Assembly (NCBI RefSeq): GCF_003286085.1
Contig: NW_020825294.1
Location: 10,624,501-10,688,500 of the forward strand
DNA length: 64,000 nucleotides
DNA from: Drosophila persimilis
Taxonomy: Eukaryota; Arthropoda; Insecta; Diptera; Drosophilidae
Direction: 5' to 3'
Shown here in pieces: positions 1 through 13,361 of the stretch. How positions within the stretch are numbered: the stretch's first letter is position 1; each line of letters opens with the position of its first letter. Below the pieces are notes generated by a model. That model ran no database searches, was not told the origin of the DNA, and was given only the letters and a program-made list of their open reading frames with translations. Both the position numbers and the translations under genes were made by a program.

Positions 1-2610
1 CAAAGCTGGGTAGCATCCTATATTACATTAACTGCAAAGAAAAGCGGGAAAAAAGAGGTGAGGGACTGTTAGTTAATTTTCCAAGGGTTAACCGATAGAT
101 GAACCAACAAAAAAGTTCTACGGGGCTCATGGGTTCATGGGTACAAGGGTCCAAGGGGCGCCGCTTCCATGAGGGGTTTCGTTTTTGTAAAAACATTCCC
201 ATTCTTGTCTGGGCTGTGCCTTTGTCTGGGTTCGTTTTAAAAGAAAATGCAAATGTTTACCCATCCGAACCACTCAGGGCCGGCCGTACTTGGGGCCAGC
301 TCCGAAGCAAACAAGCCGCAGAGCCATTAGGGGTACTCAAAGGAAAAACGTATAATCTACAATACATGCGTCACTCATTCCAGAACATAATTTTAAAAGG
401 AAATTAAAATGCATTCATTTTTTAACTTTATCTGAGGATTTATTGAAAAATAAAACAAAAAACGGCCTATGGATACCCGACTCGAGATAAAACAACATAC
501 ATTGCTTGTGCATGACACGGGTCAAGTGATGCTCGACTCCCGTTTCATACATGATGTTTTTTTTCATTTAAAATATTCAAAGGTTCTGCCCATTCAACCT
601 TTCCAATAGATACATATTTGTAGCTCCAAATCAAATGGTGAATAACCCTAGTGGGATTCGTCCTCCACTCCAGGGGGTTTTGTGCGCCAACAGAATGAAA
701 ATGAAATTGGCAGCACTTGGGCGTCCTAACGGGGAGAGTGGTTTTCAAAGGGGGGCATTATTATGCGAGTCCCGTCCCCACCACCCATCCATCCATCAAT
801 CAAGTAATACGAAAACACACAAACATGTAGGGGCATCGATAATAATGCCTGCCAGCAACCTGACACCCACAATATCAGAAATATCAGACACAGAACACAA
901 AAGCATTCAACATTGCGACTGAGAGAGACATTCAGACATCAGGCAAATCCATTGAGCATTGAGCTGTCGTTCCACATTCAAGCAATTAAGGCGCACGAGA
1001 TGCTGAGTCGTTGAACACTCGTGAATGGGTGCGAGTGCACTGTTCGATAGGGTCTCTCCACACTCAATTGCAATCCGTAAAAAGGCAACTAACAACACTT
1101 TTTGTGTGCTTCCCAATTAGTTGTGGGTTTATTGGTTTCTAATAGGCCAAGTCTGTAGGTTCTCGCCTTTAGAGCGCAGCGATAACAATACTTTCCGAGA
1201 AAGAGTCGCAAATAAATACACAGTACACTCGTACTATGTACGAGGTAGGGTGAGGAGGTGCGTTTTGCTCTCTTACGTGACGGTTGGAAACAATGTTTAT
1301 GGCCCGTTTAAGTAAACAATCTGCTGTTAAATGTTTCGAGTAATATTCTACCCAGCAGTCGGTTGGCAGGGAATGCTCACATTCTCTGTTCTCTCTCGTT
1401 GAAAGGCTTTTACGACCCTAGTAAGTAAATTAAATTCGCCATTAAGACGTTTCTTTGTAATTCCCTAGTTTGTAAGGAATTGTATACAATTCTTAATCTT
1501 ATTTTCTTCCAATTTAATCATTTTCAGTTCTGACTAAATATTGCGGAAATAATACGGACTCTGACAGAGCTTAGATAGCAGTATGAGAGTGGTAGTAGAG
1601 AGAGTGTTTAAATGTTGAAATGACATTGATTCGATATGTACAAATTACCCATAAGCGAGCGGACACATTCGTTTCGGATGACCCAGGTATAGTTGATGAT
1701 AATTTGCCCAACTACCAAAAACAGCTTCACGGATATCTCTATTTCGAAATGAAATATCAAATAATCCTATCCCACTAGGGTGGCATGCAGTCTCTAGGGT
1801 TTTGTGTAATAATTACATGATACATAATAATTTCACAAGGATCGTAAATAATATAGAAACAAGTTAAGCCAGTAGATATTCGTAATACGCTTAAGAGGCT
1901 TAAGAGACCACAAAATCAGCTGTTTCAGCGGACAATTGCCAGTCACGCATAAGCGTGGAATGTAACAAAACAGACCTCAAAGTACATTTAATAAATATGC
2001 ATTAATAAATTGGCCACTGGGCGGAGTGACTTCTGCAAGATCGTCGAGTAGGCAGATTCCCTGACCAGCCCGGATGCTACGAGAGAGGGCTCGAGATCGG
2101 GAGTTTGGGTATCTTAAGTACAGTCTTTTGGTGATCCGTCGATTGGCAGTCACATATCTTGTACTAGCCTTGCGCTCATTAATTACTCACTTGACATTTG
2201 TAACCGATCATCAAATAAAGTTTTCAAAATACGAGTAACCGCAAACATTACTTGGTATATACTTAATTTTATACTCCGCCCATTCCTCTGTCAAATGACG
2301 GACACGATATACCCCTGAAATACCATTATTCTTGGTTCAAACAAACATGTCTTTATTAGCCATGTTTCTCTCATATTTGGCAAACGTTTTATTTGTTTAT
2401 TTTTTTTTTTTTTGAAGAGCAAATAATAAATTAAGCACACCCCAAGCGAGTGTATAAGGTGCTAAGGTTATGTACATACACTGTATATGGAATGAATGCT
2501 TTTTTTTTCCATTTTAGTTACTTGTCTTAGTTGTTGCTTTCTGCTGTCAACAACAAATCCACAAAAACAACGACACCGACAGCGAGACTCTACTTTGGTC
2601 GCCAACAGAT

Positions 2611-2630
2611 GGACGGACGGACGGACGGAC
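2611..2630. repeat. (GGAC)5 microsatellite
   Basis: Five perfect GGAC units are visible. The same motif (GTCC on the other strand) forms the central microsatellite of DINE-1/Helentron-type elements, but the flanks here show no other part of such an element, so I call only a simple repeat. Confidence 0.8.
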
Positions 2631-3226
2631 GGGCGATAAGATAAAGCCAACCCAAAAGTCAAACGCGACAAAAGGCGAACCGAGCAGAGCGAATTTCAGC
2701 TGAAAATTAAAGCACAGTGCGTTTCACAAAAATGGGATATACATAATCCCCTCACTGTGGAGGACAGCACCATCGTTTACTGCAAAACTTGTGGATTCGT
2801 GGACTTAAACATTGATTTGATAGATATTAATCAATTACTAGAACACACACTTTCATAGCAAATCAATACTGTAGCTGATAAGATTGAAAATTGATAAAAT
2901 GTCAATATTTCCAACGATTCGATAGCTGCACTTGACTCGATGAATGAGCTCATTCGATAGTCCGGTTTACACTTGAATTGAGGATATTTTGATCAGTCTT
3001 ATACATATGTATGTATGTATTTGTGAAATGCACTGCTTTCTACGGGCAAAGGGCGCTCTGGCGCTTTTGGGGGCTCTCGCGGTTTATTGGAGCGGAAATA
3101 TTGAAACAAAAACAATACATACAAATGTTGAAAAAAAACAAAAAAACAAAGAGCGTTGCCCAATAAGAGGGTGGGCGGTAGGTAGGTGTGCCAATCAATT
3201 GATTACACAGATGGTCTGATAACGAG

Positions 3227-3248
3227 CACACACACACACACACACACA
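3227..3248. repeat. (CA)n microsatellite
   Basis: A nearly perfect CA dinucleotide run, continuing as CAAACACACACC. Confidence 0.8.
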
Positions 3249-3670
3249 AACACACACCATTATAATGAATTTCCTTTTTCTGCGCCTTGCTTTCGGTTTT
3301 ATTTGTGGCATGCTACGCGGAGGTCATGCTCTTCCAGTGGTTCCTTTCGTTTCCTTTCCGTTCCTTTGATTTGATTTTCTTTTTGTATGTATTACAACTC
3401 GAAAATAGCACACAGACACACGCACTGCACACTCGATGGACACAGAGATACACTATTTATGAGTTTTGTTTGCTTGTCGGACATATGTATGTACATATGG
3501 ATAGTCGGAATAGTTATATATGCATATAAATAGTTTGTAGAACACTGCTGCGACCCGAACGACCATCGGCGCGAGGCGGAAAAGACTGAGCAGCGCGATC
3601 TTCCACGGGGCCCCCGAAGAGACGCACACACATGAGCGCGTATGCATGACTCAACAAGTAGCAGGGCGTT

Positions 3671-3717
3671 ATCTCTCTCGCTCTCTCTTCGACGCTCTCG
3701 CTCTCTTTCTCTCTCTT
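3671..3717. promoter_or_regulatory. CT/GA-rich tract, possible GAGA-factor sites
   Basis: Repeated CTCTCTCGCTCTCTC blocks give many GAGAG pentamers on the minus strand, the core bound by GAGA factor (Trl). The tract follows a locally GC-rich block (3540-3650). Such tracts mark promoters and Polycomb elements in flies; no gene is visible next to it, so its role is unknown. Confidence 0.35.
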
Positions 3718-6700
3718 AAGCGGTGGGAAAGAGCTTCCGAGCGCGCGCACTCTACTGGTGGTGGAGCGGTTACTGGTCCCTAAATTCCGCAGCTCGGCAA
3801 TTAATTTCCATCACAATATGTCGGCTTAATAAACGCTTCCATAAACAAACACAACAGCGAGTTCTTTCCGTTGTTTATTTTTTATCCTCGATAAGTACTT
3901 CTGAAAATTGATATAAATTGCACGGCCTCATGCCTCATGGCACACATGTTTTTAATTTCAGCCATTTGCAGCCTATCGGTTGATTTTTGGGTAATTAAAA
4001 TAAATATGTACAACATTGTTGACATCATGTGAATGTGAATCGCATTCATTTAACACTTGTTAACTACAAAATACGCACCGAAGACTTGGTTTCAAACGCG
4101 TCATGCGGCAGCGCCCCTCAGTCGGTCGGGGCTTCGGGCTTCGGCCTTGTGCATTTTAACACACATACATATGTACATATATGTACATATTCTCGGATCT
4201 TTTTCAATCTCCCCACGCTGGCTAATCATATGTACAATAAGTGCGACAGTGAGGGACTCACTGCAGAGCCAAAGCCGATCAAGTTTAGAAAAAAAAAAAC
4301 TAAAAATTGTAAACTTGTTTTGGCTGTAGCCGCCCGCAGCTGAGAGTTACATTCAACTGGTTTTTGGATCCAAGTAGCGCCAACTGAAAAAGGAGAGACA
4401 GAGAGAGAGACTCGAAGAGAACGAGATCTCAGGGCCTCTGGTTGAATGCACGCTAGATATAGAGATGTTTGTTTTATATGTATGTATTTTTATTTGCTCG
4501 AACTGATAGTTCAAACATGAAATGTTGTTGGAAGTCGCGACGATACTCAAGCAGTCTCTCCAGGTCTCCGATAAATACCGTCCCTCCTCCCTTCCCTTTC
4601 TTGGCAGATTCTTCATATACGAACAATACGAGTGCAAGGAAAGGCGAATGTGTATGCCATTTAACCAGTTTCCATTTAATTATACAATAAATTGTTAATA
4701 ATTTCTATTTGATCACGCTCTCGGCCCATAGGCACACACGTGTAAGCGCTCGTATACTCGAATTTAATTTCCATAAATATCTTGGCCTATTCGTTAAGTA
4801 CAAAGTCCACAAATTCGTGTTGAAGGAGGTGGCGTGTCTGAGACAACGCCCACAAAACAAATTAAGGAAAATCTCTGCGAAGGAAAACACTAATGTGAAA
4901 ATTATACCCACTCGACTTGGTGGGCGAGAGCTAAAGGTTACCCCCCAAGGGGGCTCATTAAACAAGAACGAGGAGGAACCTGTCCTAATCAAGAGGCGTT
5001 TCCTCGAACTGTGAAATGTGTGCGTGTCATAAAGGAGGTCTTGGAGTTCATGGTATGTGTATATACTTATATGGAATATTTCGAAAGCACAGCCACAGAA
5101 ATAGTCTCGTCGAAAATAAAGCTTACAGGCAGACCACAAACAACTCTCGAAGAATAAATATTCAAGGTTCGTTGGGGCCAGCGCGGGTTCTACGTGCGTT
5201 GCTTGATTGATAATAGCTAGAATAAATATGCAGAGAACACACCATGATCACCAATCGAACCCAACCGTACCCAATCTTACTTGAAAAGTAAACACTCACG
5301 ACCTTCAAATTTAAATTAAATTAACTCTTGTGGGCCGTCGCAGTGCTGGGCGCCTAAAAGTCGACCTGTTTGGCGTATATAAGTCAATTAATTTTCACTT
5401 AGCTGTCATTAGTTTTCATCAAAAGGAAAACTCAAATAATCCCACAGAAAACCCAGCAGCAGCGACGTGAATCGTGCAACGCGCTCCTCTCGGGCTGCTA
5501 ATTGGGACAATTATTGACAATTTCCGAATGAAGAAATATTTCGCAAAAATTATATTCATAAACAAGAAATTATTAGCAATGTGAATAAAAGTGACAAGTG
5601 AATACAAACTCGTAGTCATTGTATGAAAATGTATGAATTCATTTGTCGGGCTTATGTAAATGTCTGGGTTTCGCATTACATCCGATTTCCACTACAATTC
5701 TCATTCATAATCACTTGTTTTATCCTGCAAATGGCGCTGCGTTCTTTCAAATGTCTGGCGAAGCCTTCTACCCTCAATGAGATACTTTTCTCTCTGCCGT
5801 GCACACAACAACACCAAGGACTAAATGCGATGACGGCCTGCAATCCTCTCTGACCGAGCCTGTCACTCACGCCCTCTCTCACGAACACGAGTACAGCCAA
5901 CAGCAACCGAATACAAAAATTGCAAGCATAACGGAAAGAGAAGAGTTATCATTTTATAAACCAGTGACCAAAATAAACTGAGAATAATTTTATAATAATC
6001 TCTCTATTGTATAAATAAGTTTTGGGTCGTCGTGCGATACTTTACTCATCTCCACGCCGGGGGTTAGCGCACGAGCGAGGCGAGTGCGTACGGGGTTTGA
6101 CCCCTAATGATATATGTATGTACATATCCCTAATAAATGTATTTATTTTCAAATATTGGAGGCTGATTCTGCTTAGATAGGATCACTTTTGAGGGATTGC
6201 CTTAAATATGGACACAAAAAACATGACTAAGAACTACTTGTATGAAGAGGAAGAAGCTTGGTTTTGTGAGTCATCAGTGACAATTCGAACTGATTATTGG
6301 CTATACTCCATAAAGCTACGTATTGCACTGCTTGCAAAAACCACTAATGAAACCGCAAGCAAGCGAAAATATACCGATTATCTCCGACAGTTGCAGTTCT
6401 GAAGGAGTAGTGGGTCAGTGGGTCAATAGGTTATTAAAAATCAATGATAATCAATCGCATGTACATTAAATTTTTATTTAATTTACATAGAGTGAAATAT
6501 TTCTTGGGCGAATTTTGGTCTCCCATCATCGATCTTTTCACATTTCTAAGGATTATACAAAGAGTTAGTAGTGACGACAAACGGAGATAAAATCCAGTAA
6601 GAGATACACAAAAAACTATGAAATTGATTCCAAAAAATTTCGCAGTATGACGACATTTTCGTGTGCAACAGAGTCCGTTTAAAACATATTTTTTAGAGGT

Positions 6701-6777
6701 AAAACAAAAAGGTGTCGTGCTCTATTCGATTTCATGCCGGATATGAAAGCTCACCCTTAACTGCTAAGCTGCACTGG

Positions 6778-6805
6778 AAGAGAGAGCGAGCGAGCGAGAG
6801 AGGGA
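6778..6805. promoter_or_regulatory. GAGA-rich tract
   Basis: A GAGAGAGCGAGCGAGCGAGAGAGG run on the plus strand, in reverse sense to the CT tract near 3.7 kb. It is consistent with a GAF-type site cluster. No nearby gene supports a specific role. Confidence 0.3.
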
Positions 6806-9800
6806 AGCTTCAGCCACGAAGGCACGGATGATGAATATATAAATACATATGTATACTGATGAAGCACAAAGGTCAATGAATTTCGAACTTTTTATATCGC
6901 ACCAACAATATTGTATTCCCCATAAACTTCATTATAGTTCTAGACATTTCGCAAACCCAGGGAATTAATCTATCATTGGGTGGCTGTACGAGTACTATTT
7001 GTAGATATATGTATGTAAATAAATCCAGCGAGTTCGATTCCGCCGTTCGATAAATAGTTGTTTATTACGCACAGCTCTCATAAATCAAGGGAGCGCGTAT
7101 ACTACTAGATAAAACTACTAAATACATAGTACAAATGTAGATTATTTCCATGCAGGGTAAATACTAGATGAACAGGTCGGATGGGTGGTCATGCGGGTAG
7201 AACGAACAACTCTGGGCACGGGGCGCAGCACACCTAGCACCATCTACTAAATACTCACAAAGCAGTACCGTCCATTTTGGGTGCTATGATTATTGGGGGC
7301 TGAGGGGAGAATACTATGGCAAATTCTGACCCGCTGAGCAGTGCTAAGCGTAAGCTGAAAGAGAAGCGCTGATGTTAGCTGTTAGATGTACAATCAAAGT
7401 CGCCACGAAAAAAAAAAGAAAACCAAAATAAGAAATGTGACTCTAAAGAAAGTCAGTGAATAGAGGGACTGGAGCGGGGGAGGAATTCAAATTGAGTTCT
7501 GGTATCTGCTACTATCAGTGGACACCCACTGACGGTCTTCGAAAAGTCTAAAGGTCAAACATATAGAAATAATATGCAAAGTCCAAGTCTAAAGAAGGAA
7601 TTAATTGCTTGAAATCACGAGTATCAGATAAATTAAAAAATGCTCGGCAAAATGAATATCGTCTTAATAATCGTAAATCGTAATGTGTCTTATAGATTAT
7701 AGTTTCATATAAAATATGTTTTAATACGTAAATTCCACCAACAATTCTAGATTACTCTGGAATACAATTTTCAGCTGATGACAAAATAAAAATCTTTGGA
7801 ACGTATACGAAAATGTCTGTAGAGGCTAGAACATTGAAAAATTGATTTCTCTGTTCCAACATATCCCTAAAATGAACATTCTCCATTTGCAATTACTCTT
7901 CTCATCGCCGTGTGATACGTTTTTATGCCACATCTGTATCTTTTTGATACGCCATTCGAAACGAATGCATTTGTTCGATAATGGGATACCAGTCTGAAAC
8001 TGGGGTTTAAGACCCTCAATAGACTAAGAAAATGTGGACAAGTCTAAGGATGTTTGAGGCGTGCTTTACATCTGATATTTAGATTATTCACATGGTATTT
8101 TTCTGTACTGTATGTACATATATTTTCGACCAAGCAAAACGAAAAATGTATAATGGAGATATTCAAAGTCTAGGCTATCAAATAAATCCCCATTCCGACG
8201 ACTGTCGACTGTCGGTATTCATTTCCCACACCGACCGGCACCGCCATCAAAATCGGGTAATTTTATACAACAGACTTTTCTGCCTACATTTACAATTCAT
8301 ACTGCCTCCTCGCGGCCGTCTCCCTTTCTCCCAAGCCGCTCAGCGCGTGCCGTCGGCATCTGAAAGGGCAACGCGACGAAAGAAGACACCAATATAGCCA
8401 CGCACACCAAATCGAAGTAACTGTAAACGATTTAAGTGGATGGGCGAGGCGAGCGAGCGGAGAAGTTGACTCTTTGCACTGACCTGCCCCTCCTTTTCGC
8501 TTGCATGGGGTGGGAGGGGGAACTTTGCGAGTGTTGCAGAAAAATCATAAATGCAAACAATAAAATTGAAATATATGTACGTAGGTGCACGCTGCACGTA
8601 GCATGCACACACAGATGGAGACAGACGAGTATGAGTGCGATCAATTAAACTGATTGAATCACTTTTAAATGAAACGCCTTGGCCGTGTCAGTCAGCGACT
8701 CGTCAGTTGGAGGGAGGCAGGGAATTGCGTGTTGCGCGTGTGTGAGTGTGTGTATACGATGATGTGGAAAGTGAAAAGGGGCTTTGATCTCGTCTCGCGT
8801 CAGGGGGCACAGTGAAGACAAGCAGATATGCTCGAAATTGCATGTTTTTGAAGAAATATATAACTTGGCATCATTTTGTGGGATTTTAGGGAATACAATT
8901 TAAAAAGCTATACCGCATTTATTACATTGTCAAAGAGATCTGAGGTAAAATATTACCGCATCTTTCATTTTAGTAGATTAATTTTTTTATCAGCTCTTTA
9001 TATCGAATGTGTACTGCGTAGATACACACATTCATGCAAAGCAATTTATTTTATTGCCGCTTGTCGTCGCTGAACGTAAGGGTTCCCTGTACCCAGCAAT
9101 CAGGTTTTAGGTGCAAGTAAATAGACAATAATTCTTGGGAAAGCAGAGCCAGACGGCAGGGGCAGAAAGCGAGATAATTACAGTTTTGGTGGCTAAAAAT
9201 GATAAAAATACAGAGACGACAACAATAAAAATGCGCAAAAGTGAATGAACGCACACACCGGCACACAAAAATATCTTTATTGTATGTATGCATACATACA
9301 ATGTATGTATCCACATACAAGTTAAAAACATGCCGTTACTTATGGCGAATGACGAGGCGCAGAAGACTGAGAAAGAGAGGGAGTGACGGGAGGGGAGGCG
9401 TTCGCTTGGCGCTGAGTGCGCGTTGAGTGCAATTTAGGTGCAGCTGCACCGAGTCGAACGTAGGCGCACAGTGGAACCCGTTGAAGCGCAAAAAGTGGCA
9501 TCAAGGGGTTGATAAGAAGAAAATAGCGAGAGGTATCTTTTATACATATGTACATATGTATAGTATGTAAGTCTTCCTCTATTGGTTCCAGTTTTAACAG
9601 ACCGAACATTTGGCAGCGCTTCCCCTAGTCTAGTGCAAGCTGATGACAATTCTCATATTCGTATGTGGCTTAAGCATATCAAAGGTGGGAATGATTCAGG
9701 TTGGTCTGGGAACCTGGAGTGCACCTGGAATCCCTCTCTAATGAGTCACAACGCATGACGCGACAACGTTGAGGGCTTAGGAAAGCAACATGATTGTTAT

Positions 9801-10194
9801 GATATTTATGCTTATAGCACACGAACACACTCACCCTCCCCGAAACAAAGACTCACCTAATACTTTTTGCAATAAAAGAATATGATGATTACAAACGAAT
9901 ACTGTTTTGTTTTGTTGGTGGAGTTTTTCTCGTTTTCACTAGTTCCCGTTTCTATTTTTGTGTTTTGAAACGCACTGTATTACATAAATTATTCGCATAT
10001 ATTTATTTCACATTTCACAGGACTCTGCTTTCCCCTTTCCAAAACTTCGCATTATTTGTATTCATACAGCATATGCAGCACCCCGATTGCTTGTGCCCTA
10101 AAACTACTCTAACTACAGCACTGTCACATTTGCCCACAATATTATTTAGGTTTATGTATATTTTGATTCGCGGTGTTTTTAAAAATTTTGAAGA

Positions 10195-10330
10195 GAACAA
10201 TTTATAAGTTTTGCGACAGCAGTGTAACCGCGGACCTATTGATAACATATACGGTCTGACCGTCAGCAATATACCAAAACATACGTCACAAATTTCAAAA
10301 TATACCGTAAATATACTGACCAATTAATTG
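10195..10330. repeat. Repeat with ATATACCGTAAATATAC motif and a Motif-1-like site
   Basis: The segment carries TATACC-type hexamers ending in a motif ATATACCGTAAATATAC followed by CCAAT. A second version (TATATACCGTTAATATACC, also followed by CCAATCAA) lies at 10908-10940. At 10214-10225 the sequence AGTGTAACCGCG resembles, on the minus strand, the fly core-promoter Motif 1 (YGGTCACACTR) with one mismatch. It may be an old dispersed repeat or a promoter fragment; no transcript can be inferred. Confidence 0.35.
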
Positions 10331-10986
10331 TATTCAAGTTCCATTTTTTATATTCGGTTTAATATGACCAGCTAGCTTGGACCCTCAGCTGTCAACTCAT
10401 AATTTTATCCGATTGATAAATTAATTTCCTACAAGACTGGGTTAATTAGTATTCGATGTGGCCTGGGACATGGCTCTAAATGGCACTTGTGCACGGTTTC
10501 CACATTGGTGCATTCGACAAGAGTGTGAGTCCATAGCACGTCTTAAATTATACTGGAAAATACTATTAAAAGAGCTTGACATTGTGGCTAGAAAATCAGT
10601 GATAATTACTGGATACTGGATGCTGTTAAAGGTAAACAGGGAAATTGTTGTAATGAAAAATCACTCCACCCAAAAATCACTCTACCAAGAAAAAGAAAGC
10701 AAAATCCAAGAAAATAGAGCAAATTCCACCAAACGGCTATCGACCCTATCGCGACAAAGAGAAAGTTGTTGAAAGTGAATGATTTAAATGGAATAACTCG
10801 AAAACTTAAAAAACCTGGGTGTTGAAGTTTCAAGAAGTTTCTTAAATATACCCTTAAAAATTAAATTTAACAGTTTGATGAAATTTTTTAAATATACAAT
10901 TATATACCTATATACCGTTAATATACCTTCCAATCAAGTTCTACGTCCAAATATTCAGAAAATATACATATGCTACTGCAACCTGA

Positions 10987-11424
10987 TTCAGGCCGACTCC
11001 GTTTTTCATTTACTTTTGCGGATTACGTTTTCAGCCAAAACGTTTTAAAGTTCTCCAGTTTTAACATATTTTTGCTGTTTGCACCAAAACGAAAATTTTT
11101 GTTTCCCTGGCCAATTTTTTCCGAGCCAAATTTGAGATTGGGTTAAAATAAAATTATTCCTAAAGAAAGCAAAAGTTAAATTACCCTGACATAGGAGTCA
11201 AGTTTATGTTAATGCATCAATATGTCATCTATTTTTTTTCCTTTTGCAATTAAGGTTTGCTTCGTTGTATAAAAAGCCGTTTATTTTTCATTTCGTTAAC
11301 GAACATTTTTTCGTTTTGAAAACGAATAAATCTTGCGGAACGTGAAAGCGGGAGCCCCAATTTCTGTGTATTCAAAAGTAAATCGGAAAACTTTTGGGAA
11401 TGTGAAAAACGGAGCCTGGCTGAA
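10987..11424. mobile_element. Short non-autonomous element with terminal inverted repeats (longer copy)
   Basis: The left end reads TTCAGGCCGACTCCGTTTTT. The right end, read on the opposite strand, gives TTCAGCCAGGCTCCGTTTTT, so the termini are about 22-bp imperfect inverted repeats. There is no coding capacity. A shorter relative with the same ends and interior blocks (TTTTGCGGATTACGTTTTCA; GGCCAATTTTTTCCGAGCCA) lies at 37882-38041. Length and structure fit a MITE-like DNA transposon. I could not assign a superfamily or see a convincing target-site duplication. Confidence 0.6.
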
Positions 11425-12355
11425 TATACCGAAAATAGTTAAAGCTGGCAAATCGTTACTGACTGAACTTAACATTGTATCATTATAGAGTACTGTATGG
11501 TTAGGGATTGTATTGATTTTTAACAGGATTGTGAGCATATTATAGGACTATTTACACTGACACTGAACTTGACGTTGGGACTTGACCCCTTAGTACATAT
11601 GTATACATAAACATAAAATCATTCATTTGAATTTAAACAGATTAGTTCAAATTGACTGAACAGGAGTTTAAAATTCACATTTTGGAATGTTCGATATACT
11701 ATACACTATACAAATTTCACATCCTTTTTTTCCTGTTGGAGCTCAATACTTCGTCAGAAATTAATATTCCTAATATTGAATTGAAAATTGAAAGTATAAT
11801 TATAATTCTACAATTATACCATCGTTGTCCTAAAAAAAAAATGCCGGGAACAGTTCTCTAAAGACCGTTTCTAGAAACTGAATTTTATGGACCTTATAGG
11901 TAGTTTTCACTGGGAGCTGCAGAAAATTGTATATAATCCTAACGTGTAATTGAGGAGTATGGAAATCGAAAACTGATACTTAAAATGAAGATTTAGGCAT
12001 GGAACAAAGGTCCCCAGTTTTCGTTGAAAAAATACTTGATTAAGTTCTGGAAATGTAAGGCGTAAAATGTGCCTTAGTATTGTAGTAATATGAAGTAGTA
12101 TTATTGAAAGCCTCTGGTGGCAGTCGTTCAGAACATAAAAAAGAGCGCATTAGGCCGATTAAAGCGACTACTACACATGCACTTGACACTTTATGTCGGC
12201 TGCAATTTCATTTTATCATCAATGAGGTCGCTCCTCTGAAGTGAAGTTATTTTTACTGATCCATTCCTCAATATGCCAACTATGTCAACCAGCTTAGTCC
12301 ACAAGAAAAACACAAATTTAGCTTGTTTGACGTTAAATTACAAAAAGGAATTCAC
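11425..12355. other. Intergenic, no feature recognised
   Basis: AT-rich sequence between the inverted-repeat element and the RpS21 polyadenylation signal. The longest frame, near 11652, is low-complexity and unlike any family I know. Confidence 0.5.
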
Positions 12356-12361
12356 TTTATT
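12356..12361 (-). terminator. RpS21: RpS21 polyadenylation signal
   Basis: AATAAA on the minus strand, 36 nt past the RpS21 stop codon. It is the first canonical signal downstream of the coding region. Confidence 0.75.
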
Positions 12362-12397
12362 ACCAATTAATGTTTCTGATTTATGGTTTCGACATAT

Positions 12398-12795
12398 TTA
12401 GAAGTTCCTGCAAGAAAAGAATAACGAGATTATTAATGAAAATCATATAAAAACTGCTGAATGAGAGCACACTCACTTGGTAATAAGGCCATCCTTCTTG
12501 GCCAGACGGACAATGCAGTCGTCCGACTCGCCCATGCGACGGATCTCGCCGCAAATGGCGTAGGTCTTGGAGCCATCGGTCTGACGGCCCGTCTCGGGGT
12601 CCACATCCACAATGCTCAGCTGCACGGAGGCGTGGTCCTTGGCGTGGATGATCCTGTTCGAGGCCGAGCTGTAAACATGACCAGACCACAGGGGCATTAA
12701 AAACACTATCCAATGGAGCGACGGGGAAACACGTGTTCTACTTACCATTTGCGGGGCACGTACAAATCAACATTCTCACCGGCGTCGTTTTCCAT
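12398..12795 (-). CDS. RpS21: Ribosomal protein S21 (eS21)
   Basis: Small-subunit ribosomal protein eS21, a component of the cytoplasmic 40S subunit. Three coding exons are visible on the minus strand: 12795-12746, 12668-12477 and 12407-12398, with donors GTAAGT and GTGAGT and acceptors TTTACAG and TTGCAG. They join to 252 nt encoding 83 residues, the length I know for the fly protein. The product starts [17 protein letters not shown] and ends LITKNF; the middle exon carries the conserved [16 protein letters not shown] and [20 protein letters not shown] blocks. The start codon is preceded by ACAAA, a good fly context. A 5'UTR intron (12878-12805) precedes the ATG. In D. melanogaster the gene is also called oho23B, a tumour-suppressor locus. 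The reading is intact, with no sign of decay. Confidence 0.97.
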
Positions 12796-12878
12796 TTTGT
12801 TGTGCTGCAATGCAAACGGGATATAATTTGCTCAGTTAATTATACTTTTTAAAGCAATAAATAATAGATTTTACTTAC

Positions 12879-13004
12879 ATTTTTGTAAAAATTTACAAAT
12901 CAAGCGACCGCAATCCGTCGATGGAGGAGAAAAAGAGAAAGAAGTGACAGCGCGACGTGAAGGTGGTTGCGCTTTGGCAGGCTCATCGATAGTACTATCG
13001 ATAA
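12879..13004 (-). promoter_or_regulatory. RpS21: RpS21 5' leader and promoter with TCT/TOP tract and DRE sites
   Basis: A non-coding first exon ends at 12879 with donor GTAAGT, and its acceptor (TTGCAG) lies just before the ATG exon. Reading the minus strand, 12943-12924 is the pyrimidine tract CTTCTTTCTCTTTTTCTCC, matching the polypyrimidine TCT initiator/TOP start of ribosomal-protein genes, so transcription probably starts about 12935-12943. Upstream at 12996-13003 is a perfect DRE octamer (TATCGATA), next to a second CATCGATAG about ten bases away, consistent with DREF control of growth genes. Confidence 0.65.
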
Positions 13005-13361
13005 TTGTTATATGCAGTATGGTCCCATCAAATTTGTGGTTTGGAGTTAATATATAAATTTATTCATAATTAGTTGTGGACTTCAAAAGTTGACATAAAA
13101 AAAAATTATTTACTAAATGAGTGCCGTTTCCATCGTCTCTTATAGACTGGATACATGACATGCACTCATTTAAATTAAATAAGCCATTATTCGACATCGA
13201 TAAAATATTAAAAAAAATTCCATTCCAGGCATTTGAGTACTTTTGAAAGCCAGACCAATTTATTTATTTATTAACTATTAACCTAGTTTATTGTAGACTA
13301 TTATCCAGCATATAATTGGTTTTTGATTTTAATTCAAAAACACGCGAAGTCCTACTGTCTC

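Larger units (their letters stand above)
1..10190. other. Long gene-free non-coding stretch
   Basis: I find no coding region, tRNA or rRNA here. Open frames are short (about 105 codons at most), many lack an ATG, and none shows a recognisable domain or exon structure. The sequence is AT-rich with scattered simple repeats. Short palindromic runs of TACATATGTA recur, for example near 3000, 3485, 4170, 6115, 9290 and 9545. GA/CT-rich patches near 3.67 kb and 6.78 kb and GC-richer patches near 8.3 and 8.7 kb look like regulatory DNA. It could be an intergenic region or the intron of a gene outside the window. Confidence 0.6.

Noticed and set aside
2611-2630. (GGAC)n as part of a DINE-1 element
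   Set aside because: No subterminal repeats or terminal hairpin nearby.
7022-7050. GTTCGATTCC resembling a tRNA B box
   Set aside because: No A box or acceptor stem within tRNA distance.
10458-10772. 104-codon frame near the inverted-repeat element
   Set aside because: Begins at GTG, has no domain, and Lys/Ser-rich AT-driven composition.
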